Below are positions 1 to 7,542 of a stretch of 12,680 nucleotides of DNA, in pieces; position 1 is the stretch's first letter; every line of letters starts with the position of its first letter. Source of the DNA: Colivivens sp963640465 (lineage in GTDB: Bacteria > Bacteroidota > Bacteroidia > Bacteroidales > Bacteroidaceae); the NCBI GenBank assembly GCA_963640465.1, contig CAVHYP010000062.1:1-12680 (forward strand), in the 5' to 3' direction. The translations under genes were made by a program, and so were the position numbers. The notes beneath the pieces were generated by a model that made no database searches, had not been told where the DNA came from, and was given only the letters and a program-made list of their open reading frames with translations.

Positions 1-112
1 CAAAATAGGAACCGCCGTATGCGGAACCGCACGTACGGTGGTGTGAGAGGTCGGTAGATGTGAAAGTAGGAGGCAAATGCCTTTTATGATTAGCATTTAC
101 CTCCTACTCGAT
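1..112 (+). mobile_element. 3' end of a group II intron (domains V and VI)
   Basis: This is the catalytic tail of a retroelement ribozyme. Domain V spans 11-42: ACCGCCGT (11-18) pairs with ACGGTGGT (35-42), then comes a short internal bulge, and TGCGG pairs with CCGCA under a small loop. The CGTACGGT core is typical of bacterial domain V, and the apparent catalytic triad is CGC rather than the commoner AGC. Domain VI spans 65-108: AGTAGGAGG pairs with CCTCCTACT and AAATGC with GCATTT, with A99 unpaired at the expected branch-point place. The sequence after it, CTACTCGAT, resembles known intron 3' ends (..AY), so I place the splice site after 112. The intron reads on the plus strand, opposite to all the genes here, and its reverse transcriptase would lie left of the window. 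The exact class and boundary are inferred. Confidence 0.88.
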
Positions 113-121
113 TGGTTGCAG

Positions 122-153
122 TAAAGCGTTGATTGCTATAAAGCGTTGATTGC
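122..153. repeat. Short tandem repeat, two 17-bp units
   Basis: TAAAGCGTTGATTGC occurs at 122-136 and again, identical, at 139-153, a period of 17 bp. It lies between the intron 3' splice site and the stop codon of the GH43 lipoprotein gene, so it was probably part of the sequence flanking the intron target. Its core GTTGATTGC also occurs in the 42-bp tandem units near 10860-10920. No function is evident. Confidence 0.8.
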
Positions 154-167
154 TTCGTTAGCCAACC

Positions 168-3100
168 TTATTTCTTCTGCCACAGCTTGAAGTCTGAGAA
201 GCTGACCCATGCGGAACTTGCGGTGTAGGTGGTCTGGAACAGGCCGACCTGCAGGGTGCTGTCGCCGTAATGACGGATATCCACTGGACTTGCCGGCATC
301 TCTACCCATGTCTTGCCGTCCTTGGATGTGCGGACATAAATCAAATCGCCTACACGCTGAAGTTGCAGGTATGGGTCGTAGTTCCATGCTTGTCTGTTCT
401 GATACTGAGGGCGTCCTCTGCGTCCTACAATGGTCAACATATTTCCACAGTCGTAGTTGGGGAACACGCCGAGCTGTACACTCTCCTGTGAATCTCCCTT
501 CGGAAGCACAACCATCAATCCACCTTCGTTGTAGGCTGGTGTGCTTCTGCGCGCAGCTCCAGTCATGTCGTGAATCTTTGCCTGCATGATGAAGTCGCCT
601 TTCACCTCTTTATATATCATGGCACCATTGTGTGACGGGTCTTGGTCGAAGTTGGTGTCTGCTGATGTGAGGGTGAGCACTCCGTTTTCTGCCTTGAAGC
701 TTACCTTGCCGTTGGTCTTGTATTTGCCATCCCATTCCTTCAGCGTCTTGAAGTCATCAGTGAACTCGGTGTAGTCATTGCTGTTGATGGTGATGGCTTG
801 GGTGAGGGTCTTGTTTAATCCGTCGTTGTCGCTAATGGTGACGTAGCACATCTGATTCTTCTTTCCGTCAACACTGACATAGGTTGAAGAATTGTTGGCA
901 GCTTTGCTCATCTCAGGTTCCTTCTTCTTGTCGCTTGTGATGCCGAATGAATATTTGAGCTGTCCTGAGTTGATTTGTTCTCCCTCCTTGTCGGTGATGG
1001 TCAACTTTACAAGGTAAGGTGACACTACATATGCATTGACCTTTAGGTTCTCGGTGTCGAAAGTTGTTTTGTCCTGGGTGTCGGACTTTGCCTGATAGTC
1101 TGCTTTCACTTCTTCTTCTGTCAGTCCTCTGTCGTAGAGTTTCAGTGAATGGAGGTATCCGCTGAATCCGTCGGAACCATAAGCTGTGGAGCCTACAACG
1201 ATTGGTCCGTCGGGACGCAATACGAGGAAGTTGTTCTTCTCGCCGACGAGTTCGCCATTGAGATAGTAGCGCTCCATCCATCCGTCGTAGGTGATGGTCC
1301 AGTGCTGCCATTTGCCTTCTCCCTTTGTGATGAGGTCAGGGAAGCCGGTGCTCTCGAATGAACCGGAGTGGTCGATGAGTCCTGTTGTCCTGTCACGTCC
1401 TTGGTTGAAGATGCAACTGGTAAGGTCTCCACTTTGTGGGGTGACACTTGCAATACACTCGCTGGCATCTACTGACGGATTCAGTATCCATGCTGATATT
1501 GAGAATGCAGAATTGTATTTGAAGTTCTTCGGACAGTCGAAACTGCTTGTAAGTGAGTTGTCACCGTCGAAATAGAAGGCATACTTGTGATCAATGACTT
1601 CCACCAGCACACCCTTGTCGCTCTTGAATGATGATCCTGCGCGGTTCTTCACTTCCTTGGTCACGATAGCTTTGCCTTGTGCATAGTCGTCGGCATTGAG
1701 GTCAACCACAAGTCCGTTGTTGTACTTCACACGTTCTTCCGAATTCACGTCCTTCTTGTGAAGGTTTGGATATCCCTTGTTCACTGCATCATAGTCCATG
1801 TTTTCGATGACTGGCAAGAGTGCAGACGGGTCGCTCTTCTTTGTGGCGTTATATATCTTGACATTCCACAGTGCACCGAAATGTCCGTTCTTCTGAGTAT
1901 CGGTGATGGTGATTTTCACGTAGCGTGCCTTTACGTCCTTCTTCTCTATCAGAGGAGAACCTGCATCGGTGTTGTTTGTCTTGTCAACATACAAATCCCA
2001 TGTCTTTCCGTCGTTGGATGTCTCAATCTTGTATTGATAGAAGAATGTGGCGTATTCGAACTGCAACCAAACCTGATTGAATGCAGTCTCCTTGCCCAGG
2101 TCAATCTGCAACCATGACTCGCCTTGGTTGTTGCTTGGACGCCAAAGTGTTCCGTTGTTGTCATCCACTGCATATTCAGCCTTGAAGTCGTCGCTCAATA
2201 CGGATGAGGCTGTTACTTTTGCCTGGTATGCAAGGTTCACGAAGTTGTATTTCTTTGCTTTCTTTGCCAATGAAGAAGGAAGCACACCATCGTGGGTCGG
2301 CACTATAGCCTTGATGTCTCCGTTCTCGTCGAATTCAAGCTTGTCGATGCAGAGCTGACGGTTGAATCCGTGGATTGAGTGCGGATTGTTGTGGCGGTGG
2401 TAAACGATGTAATAGTCGTCGCCATCGATAAGGATGGAGTGGTGACCCGGTCCGTGTACTGTTCCGTCGGAGTTGGTCTTCAGAATACAGCCCTTGTATG
2501 TGTAAGGACCTGTAGGACCTGTGGTGCTGGTGGAGTACTGCACGCGGTAGGTGTCGTCATGGCAGCTACCTGCTGAATAGGTGAAATAATAAATTCCGTT
2601 TCTCTTGAAGAGATAGGGAGCCTCGAAGAAGTCTTTCAGCTCGTGACTTGAGATAAGTCCTTTGTCGGTGAACGACTTGCCGTCGGATGCCAACTTAGCC
2701 CATCCGCAACCGGAGTTGTCGTAGAAGCCCCATGTGCCGACAAACATATACTGACTGCCGTCGTCATCGGTGAATACCTGTGGGTCGAGGGTGATTGCCT
2801 GTGGATGGCAATAGCGGTCGTACATCAACACTTCGTCCGGACGACCCAGCATGTTGGTCCACGGACCTACCGGGGTGTCGCTCTCTCCCACATACACCTG
2901 GCAAGGGGTGCAGTAGTAGTAACGGTACTTGCCTTCCTTTGTCTGGATCACATCAGGTGCCCAAACCACTTCAGTGGTAGGCCAGTTCATCACTTGGTTT
3001 CTCCAGTGCACGAAGTCTTTTGACATCCATACCTGTGCCGGACCATAACCGTTTCCGGTTCCGTCGGTAGTGGCATAGATGTAGAAGGTATCACCGAACT

Positions 3101-3239
3101 TACGGATGGTTGGGTCGGCAAAATACCCTGGAATGAAAGGATTGCCAGCTCCAGGTGTGTTCCACTCGGCTGGACTTTGTTGGGCACAAGCTGTGAGTGC
3201 TGTGGCAACAAATAGTGGCATTAGTAGTCTCTTGTTCAT
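168..3239 (-). CDS. GH43-family glycoside hydrolase lipoprotein with discoidin, LamG-like and C-terminal concanavalin-like domains
   Basis: Probable exported glycosidase of 1023 residues. Residues 1-18 form a lipoprotein signal ending in a LTAC lipobox (Cys18). The five-bladed propeller domain (about 35-320) shows the GH43 acidic triad: Asp42 in FADPT (base), Asp152 in LDPQVF (pKa modulator) and Glu206 in FFEAPYL (acid), plus HGPGHHS at 262-268. Residues about 335-465 look like an F5/8 discoidin (CBM32-type) module, 550-715 a LamG-like laminin/pentraxin module and 825-1020 a DUF1349-like concanavalin fold. GH43 enzymes mostly act on arabinan, arabinoxylan or galactan; the substrate cannot be read from sequence. 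The gene starts 28 bp after the stop of the upstream GH43-like gene with no promoter between, so they form an operon. No Shine-Dalgarno is present. There is no type IX secretion tail. The family is confident; the substrate is open. Confidence 0.93.
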   Translation of the reverse strand: MNKRLLMPLFVATALTACAQQSPAEWNTPGAGNPFIPGYFADPTIRKFGDTFYIYATTDGTGNGYGPAQVWMSKDFVHWRNQVMNWPTTEVVWAPDVIQTKEGKYRYYYCTPCQVYVGESDTPVGPWTNMLGRPDEVLMYDRYCHPQAITLDPQVFTDDDGSQYMFVGTWGFYDNSGCGWAKLASDGKSFTDKGLISSHELKDFFEAPYLFKRNGIYYFTYSAGSCHDDTYRVQYSTSTTGPTGPYTYKGCILKTNSDGTVHGPGHHSILIDGDDYYIVYHRHNNPHSIHGFNRQLCIDKLEFDENGDIKAIVPTHDGVLPSSLAKKAKKYNFVNLAYQAKVTASSVLSDDFKAEYAVDDNNGTLWRPSNNQGESWLQIDLGKETAFNQVWLQFEYATFFYQYKIETSNDGKTWDLYVDKTNNTDAGSPLIEKKDVKARYVKITITDTQKNGHFGALWNVKIYNATKKSDPSALLPVIENMDYDAVNKGYPNLHKKDVNSEERVKYNNGLVVDLNADDYAQGKAIVTKEVKNRAGSSFKSDKGVLVEVIDHKYAFYFDGDNSLTSSFDCPKNFKYNSAFSISAWILNPSVDASECIASVTPQSGDLTSCIFNQGRDRTTGLIDHSGSFESTGFPDLITKGEGKWQHWTITYDGWMERYYLNGELVGEKNNFLVLRPDGPIVVGSTAYGSDGFSGYLHSLKLYDRGLTEEEVKADYQAKSDTQDKTTFDTENLKVNAYVVSPYLVKLTITDKEGEQINSGQLKYSFGITSDKKKEPEMSKAANNSSTYVSVDGKKNQMCYVTISDNDGLNKTLTQAITINSNDYTEFTDDFKTLKEWDGKYKTNGKVSFKAENGVLTLTSADTNFDQDPSHNGAMIYKEVKGDFIMQAKIHDMTGAARRSTPAYNEGGLMVVLPKGDSQESVQLGVFPNYDCGNMLTIVGRRGRPQYQNRQAWNYDPYLQLQRVGDLIYVRTSKDGKTWVEMPASPVDIRHYGDSTLQVGLFQTTYTASSAWVSFSDFKLWQKK

Positions 3240-3267
3240 AGATTGAAAATAATGATATATAAATGAC

Positions 3268-4746
3268 TTATAGTTTGTTCAGTGTGTTCTTGTATAGCGT
3301 GAGCAACTGCTGTACGGCATTGGCAGTGAATGTTGTCTGCAATGCTTCCTTTGCCTTTTGCAGTTTCCTGCTGTTCTTGTTCTTCGGATTCTTTTCCATT
3401 TCCGCTACCTTCATCTTGAGTGCCGACCATGCTTCCAACAGATCGTACTCATCTTTCGTTACGGTCATGAACGAACCATGCTGTGGATTGACGTTTGTGC
3501 CGATTTCCACTCCACGGTCGATATTCTCTTCTGTCGCACTTGCTTCGCACACCCGGTAGATTTTCGGTCGTACACCATAGTTGATGTATGCCACCTTCCA
3601 TTTGTTCTCGTTGATGAGACGGAATGCGCTTGCACCCTCCACATTGCTCTTGCCTTCGTTGGTGATGTGGAGAATGTCTCGCCACTGTCCTGACGGCAAC
3701 TTGTCGAACACCGCCTCATGGATTCCGCGCTCGGCTGGGTCCGCTCCTTCTTTTTTGAAAAAGATGTGGTACTGTCGGTCGCAGTCGTTCCAGTCGATAT
3801 GGCAATCGATGATGGCAATGCCGCGGTCATGGAACAGTTGTGGCTTGGTGAGGGTAGTGAAGTCGCGTGATGCGTATGAATAATAAATACGGTCGTGGTC
3901 GTCGCCTTCGTTCGTGCTCAACATTGAATAATATATAAGGTATCCGCCTTCTCCGTTGTTGTAGTCTGCATCCCAAATGATTTGCGGTGCCCACACACGG
4001 TTGACCTTTGTCCAGTCTTTGAACCAGTCGTGATTTTGCGGGCCGGAGAATATCTCGTTGCCTTTGCGGAAGTCAAAGGTAGTGGATGTCCAGTGGATTA
4101 GGTCGTTGGACTTCAGGAGGTTTATTCCGTGGTTGAACCAAGTGCGTGTCTTGTGGTTGCTCATGTCGGTAGTGACCATCAGGTAATTGTTGTCCTTGCC
4201 TCGGCAGATGAAGGCATCGCGCACGCCTCCCTCGATTCCTGCCACTTGTTCGGCATCATAGATTGGCTCGTTGTTGATGATCGGATGGAATTTCACCCCT
4301 CTGTCTTCTTTTGTTCCAAGTGCATAGAGCGTGTTTTCGCTGTCGCCTGCCATGTGACAATACAGGTAGCCGTACATCTCGTCATCGGCTGCAATGGTTA
4401 GGGGGAAAGTAACTGTCTCATAGCCTGCCGTGCATATGAGCGTGCCTCCGTCTGCTGTCTGTCTCTTGGGCAGTGACTTCACGTGCAGTCGTTTTCCGTC
4501 GAACGACATGTATTGGGTGTCGCCTCCTTCGTCGTTCTTCAGTTCCCAATGCAATTGTTTCCCGTCGAGAGTTGTCGGCAAATCAATGTCTGAGCGTATG
4601 GCATTGAACTGGTAGTCAACTGCCCTCATCAGCCGGCATCGAGTGCAGGCATCGTCGGGGCAATAGTTCACTTGTGAAAAAACTGTTTGCGCAAAAGCAA
4701 GCATCGCTCCCGTAAGTATTATGTTATGTAGATTCATATGTCTCAT
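3268..4746 (-). CDS. Secreted GH43-like five-bladed propeller glycosidase with N-terminal Ig-like domain
   Basis: Exported protein of 492 residues, first gene of a two-gene glycosidase operon. Residues 1-25 form a signal peptide with likely cleavage after TVFS or nearby. Residues about 28-120 are a beta-rich, Ig-like region that begins with a Cys-rich stretch (CPDDACTRC). Residues 123-430 match a divergent GH43 propeller: GVRDAF (Asp177) stands where the general base sits, VWAPQIIWD at 251-259 is a GH43 hallmark, Asp314 in IIDCH fits the pKa modulator and Glu370 in VEGASAF the acid. These assignments are by pattern only. A basic, helical tail (436-492, AWSALKMKVAEM onward) follows. A second in-frame ATG at 4735-4737 (MNLHN) is a plausible alternative start, because it gives a leader length like that of the neighbouring gene. 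Family membership is likely; activity is unproven. Confidence 0.87.
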   Translation of the reverse strand: MRHMNLHNIILTGAMLAFAQTVFSQVNYCPDDACTRCRLMRAVDYQFNAIRSDIDLPTTLDGKQLHWELKNDEGGDTQYMSFDGKRLHVKSLPKRQTADGGTLICTAGYETVTFPLTIAADDEMYGYLYCHMAGDSENTLYALGTKEDRGVKFHPIINNEPIYDAEQVAGIEGGVRDAFICRGKDNNYLMVTTDMSNHKTRTWFNHGINLLKSNDLIHWTSTTFDFRKGNEIFSGPQNHDWFKDWTKVNRVWAPQIIWDADYNNGEGGYLIYYSMLSTNEGDDHDRIYYSYASRDFTTLTKPQLFHDRGIAIIDCHIDWNDCDRQYHIFFKKEGADPAERGIHEAVFDKLPSGQWRDILHITNEGKSNVEGASAFRLINENKWKVAYINYGVRPKIYRVCEASATEENIDRGVEIGTNVNPQHGSFMTVTKDEYDLLEAWSALKMKVAEMEKNPKNKNSRKLQKAKEALQTTFTANAVQQLLTLYKNTLNKL

Positions 4747-4760
4747 TGTTGATTAGGTTA

Positions 4761-4768
4761 CAAAGGTA
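4761..4768 (-). promoter_or_regulatory. Bacteroidetes -7 promoter box for the GH43 operon
   Basis: Read on the minus strand this is TACCTTTG, a full match to the Bacteroidetes -7 consensus TAnnTTTG, 14 bp before the first ATG. A -33 TTTG at the usual distance is missing; the nearest TTG is at 4785-4787 with a short 16-bp spacer. Start of transcription near 4754 would leave a very short leader. Confidence 0.65.
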
Positions 4769-4826
4769 GGAAAATAATATGACACAAGTGGGGTGGGGAC
4801 GAAAAAATATCTGCAAAGCATAATAA

Positions 4827-4858
4827 AAGGTGTACAATCGATTGCTCTTGTACACCTT
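4827..4858 (-). terminator. Intrinsic terminator of the dockerin-like protein gene
   Basis: AAGGTGTACAA (4827-4837) and TTGTACACCTT (4848-4858) are perfect 11-bp inverted repeats around a 10-nt loop. On the minus strand the hairpin is followed by TTTTATTA, a U-rich tail. It lies 70 bp after the 691-residue gene and before the promoter of the GH43 operon, so it separates the two transcription units. Confidence 0.85.
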
Positions 4859-4928
4859 ATTGTATATTATTGGGGATGCAACCTGCATTAAATCAGGTTG
4901 ACCGTTTTTGCTTTCTGTTTGGCCAGCC

Positions 4929-7004
4929 TTACTGCTTCTTCATTGTTTCGTAGATAATCAAGATATCGTGTGTGTCAATCTTGTTGTCTTTGTTTACGTC
5001 GAAGTAAGGATTGATGTCATCGCCTACGGTGTTCAATATCTGCTTGTATTCGCTGATTACATCCTGTGTATCGACAATTCCGTCGCTGTTGACATCGGCA
5101 TTGTTCTTTTCTCCAAGTGTGATGTTGATCTTGTAACCCTTGCCATTGAATGCAGCAACGATGGAGGTCTTGCATTCACCTTCAGTTTCATTTGCTACGA
5201 ATGAGTGGAATGAACCGTCGACGTAGCCAACAGAGAATACATATGCAGAATCGGTCTCTGCTATCTTTCCTTCACTGTCGAGGCTGTAACCATAGGTGTC
5301 GTCATAGCCCGAGGTAAGTAACTGACCGAGTTTGTTGTATGCCATCCATGTGATTTCGCTGATTGAATCCTCTGCACCGATGGCGCTTGCGATGTCTGCA
5401 ATGCTGTACTCGGTTGATGCGTAGTCACCGTTGCCGTTGTTCTTTGGAAGAATGACATTTGTCTCAGCCACGATATCAACTTTTGGATTAAGTTCTTCAA
5501 CATAAACAACAGTCATGTTGATTACAATCTTCTTGGCTTCGTCAGTGTTTGTCAGATAGAATTCGTTCTGATAGTAATCACCGGCTTCACGAGCGCTTGG
5601 CTGCTGCCAGAAGTTCAATTTGTTGTTGTCGAATCCAATGGCATAAGCTGTAGTGGTCATACCCGGAATAACTGTAAATGTAGTTGCTACATGTTCCATG
5701 CTTTCTACCTGTACCATTGCTTTTGCATATGTCATAAGATATCCTGCAGATGATGGAACCATTGAACTGCGTGCAGTCATGTAAGTCAATACTGTTCCTG
5801 TTCTTGGGTTCATTGACTTGCATCCAAAACCCGGTGTGCTTGTTCCAAGTTCTTCTGCCAAATAATTCAAGTCGAATGCATCTATCATATTGTCGTTCTG
5901 TGTCAGTTCAAATTCTGCGCTTGCATCCTTTGACTTGTCGGGCACAATCTCCATTACGAGGCTGATGGAATCTATTGTCTCACACTCTGGAATTGTTGGT
6001 TCTGAGAGTACATTGAGTTTCAAGTTTACCTGATAGTATGTGTTGCCGGAACCAACGATGTAAACTGAACTTGAAATGGAACTGTTTTTGAGTGAATAAT
6101 CTGGATAAATACCTGTGTGAAGTACAGACATGTCGCCTTCTACTTCTGGCTCACAGAAGATAACACTTGAGTTACCCCAGTCGCAAGCATATCCGTCTGT
6201 GTTTATCCAAAATCCTCCATTGTTGCCAGTTGCATTGTCTGTCAGTGTGCCATCTTCAGATTGCTTTGCATAGAGCACCAGCGCTGGGTTGTCGATGTTG
6301 TCTGATTCACCGTAAAGAACTGCAGACAGCGAGTCAACGTTTATGTCAATCTTCTTGTAGCTGTAGGAGCTGTTGTAGAAAATATTGGACTCAAAGTTCT
6401 TTTCGCCCACTTTCTCCATGTTGTTGAGGTTCAAGACTGCTGCGCTTTGTGTGTTGACAGTGACAGTGATCTCTGCCGCATCACTGCCCTTCACTACATA
6501 AAGCATCGCTTTATAGGTCTTGCCTGCACTCAGCTTGCCTGCCTCCTGTCCGAATGTGAATGTAAACTTACCGTTCTGGTAGTTGAGGTTGGTGATGTAG
6601 GCTGTCACTGTTTCATAATCAGAACCTACGGCTACAAGTTCTCCAGTTTCAGTTCCTGTTTCCGAATCAAATGATTCCACGAACCACCAGCCGTTTTCTG
6701 TGTTGTATTCTTTTGTCAACACACCGGTGCTTGCTTCTGCTGCTGCATCGTATTGGTTTACATAAACGGCGGAGCCTATTACTCCGGCAAACTCACTATC
6801 TGAATATCCAAGTGCAGTGATTGCATCTGCAATATCTCCTGTTACTGTGCAGTCAGACATGAAATTGCGTACTGCCTGATTTGTTGTAATGTTTACTTTG
6901 CTTACAATCTTCAAATCATTGAGATTGATGGTTTGTGCTTGTGATACTGTGGCAAGCAGTAGTAGTGCTGCCAATGTCATAAATCGTGTAAAACTTCTAA
7001 GCAT
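4929..7004 (-). CDS. Secreted multi-module beta-rich protein with C-terminal dockerin-like EF-hand pair
   Basis: Exported protein of 691 residues with no recognised catalytic domain. Residues 1-23 are a signal peptide (hydrophobic core LAALLLLA, cleavage after SQA). The body reads as about four divergent beta-rich modules of 130-160 residues (roughly 25-185, 190-333, 345-502, 508-632), each rich in Asn, Thr, Tyr and Gly with aromatic motifs such as NGWWF and GGFWI; they recall DUF4859-type Bacteroidetes proteins, but I am not sure of the family. The C-terminus (637-691) has two calcium loops, DVNSDGIVDTQD (637-648) and DVNKDNKIDTHD (669-680), spaced as in type I dockerin. It is transcribed alone, with its own -7 box and terminator, next to the glycosidase operon. 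It could be a surface adhesin, a glycan-binding scaffold or a dockerin-bearing partner of an unseen cohesin. Confidence 0.87.
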   Translation of the reverse strand: MLRSFTRFMTLAALLLLATVSQAQTINLNDLKIVSKVNITTNQAVRNFMSDCTVTGDIADAITALGYSDSEFAGVIGSAVYVNQYDAAAEASTGVLTKEYNTENGWWFVESFDSETGTETGELVAVGSDYETVTAYITNLNYQNGKFTFTFGQEAGKLSAGKTYKAMLYVVKGSDAAEITVTVNTQSAAVLNLNNMEKVGEKNFESNIFYNSSYSYKKIDINVDSLSAVLYGESDNIDNPALVLYAKQSEDGTLTDNATGNNGGFWINTDGYACDWGNSSVIFCEPEVEGDMSVLHTGIYPDYSLKNSSISSSVYIVGSGNTYYQVNLKLNVLSEPTIPECETIDSISLVMEIVPDKSKDASAEFELTQNDNMIDAFDLNYLAEELGTSTPGFGCKSMNPRTGTVLTYMTARSSMVPSSAGYLMTYAKAMVQVESMEHVATTFTVIPGMTTTAYAIGFDNNKLNFWQQPSAREAGDYYQNEFYLTNTDEAKKIVINMTVVYVEELNPKVDIVAETNVILPKNNGNGDYASTEYSIADIASAIGAEDSISEITWMAYNKLGQLLTSGYDDTYGYSLDSEGKIAETDSAYVFSVGYVDGSFHSFVANETEGECKTSIVAAFNGKGYKINITLGEKNNADVNSDGIVDTQDVISEYKQILNTVGDDINPYFDVNKDNKIDTHDILIIYETMKKQ

Positions 7005-7031
7005 ATTCTGTCTTGTTTATATATTGATTTG

Positions 7032-7039
7032 CAAAGGTA
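7032..7039 (-). promoter_or_regulatory. Bacteroidetes -7 promoter box for the dockerin-like protein gene
   Basis: On the minus strand this is TACCTTTG, the same box as before the GH43 operon, 27 bp upstream of the ATG. I see no TTTG at the -33 distance, so an activator or a weak promoter is possible. The leader would be about 20 nt. Confidence 0.65.
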
Positions 7040-7138
7040 TGCATAATTCCGGTTCAGCGAGTTATTTTAACGAATTATTTTTGGTTATTGTGTGAAAAAG
7101 ACGACAGACATCATAGACCGATGAAGAAAAATGCTAAA

Positions 7139-7408
7139 TCAGAATGTTTCTAGCATTGTATCTATCCTATTTCTGTATTCATGGATTGATATTCCAGTTG
7201 CTCTTTTGAAAAATTTATTGATTGCAAGGGTATCTGTAAAGTTCGTCTTTGTAGCAATCTCTTCTAAAGACTGTCCTTCATTCGCAACATACATTTTTAA
7301 CACTTTGCCATACCATTCATGGAGTTTTTGGCTCATCTGCTCGATATAGCTGTCAATGTTTCTTCCATATTTGGAATTGATAAAAAACAACATATAGACT
7401 TCACGCAC
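7139..7408 (-). pseudogene. AraC-type HTH fragment, 5'-truncated or very small regulator
   Basis: This 89-residue frame (GTG start; also ATG at residue 6) ends in a clear AraC second helix-turn-helix: SLEEIATKTNFTDT, then NKFFKRATGISIHEYR, which is the FxR-(F)KK-xxGxSPxxYR signature of the family. The frame is open upstream of the GTG to an in-frame TGA at 7433-7435 and includes QFVNQVREV, resembling the helix before an AraC DNA-binding domain. The first HTH is poorly conserved and there is no sensor domain, whereas typical family members are 250-300 residues or sit at the end of hybrid two-component proteins. No promoter is visible, and the ppdK terminator lies about 70 bp upstream. The base composition is more AT-rich than the neighbours. 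I favour a remnant of a lost regulator; a functional mini-protein cannot be excluded. Confidence 0.6.
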
Positions 7409-7478
7409 TTGATTTACAAATTGATGTTTTTGTCAACATACCCTGCATGCGTAATATGCAGAATATAAGCAAAAAGAA

Positions 7479-7515
7479 ACGAGACAAGAGCTTGCTTTCC
7501 AGACCCTTGTCTCGT
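7479..7515 (-). terminator. Intrinsic terminator of ppdK
   Basis: ACGAGACAAG (7479-7488) and CTTGTCTCGT (7506-7515) form a perfect 10-bp stem with a 17-nt loop. On the minus strand it is followed by TTCTTTTTGC, a U-rich tract. It begins 27 bp after the ppdK stop codon. Confidence 0.88.
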
Positions 7516-7542
7516 ATTTCACCAATTATCAACATTCAGGAT

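Noticed and set aside
4879..4900. Second hairpin CAACCTG/CAGGTTG near the dockerin-like gene's terminator
   Set aside because: The 7-bp stem is followed by a T-run only on the plus strand, where there is no gene to terminate. The 11-bp stem at 4827-4858 is the better minus-strand terminator.
7444..7460. TGCATGCG...ATATGCA dyad before the AraC fragment as an operator
   Set aside because: The inverted repeat is short (TGCAT/ATGCA), occurs in the tail of the ppdK transcript, and no promoter stands next to it.
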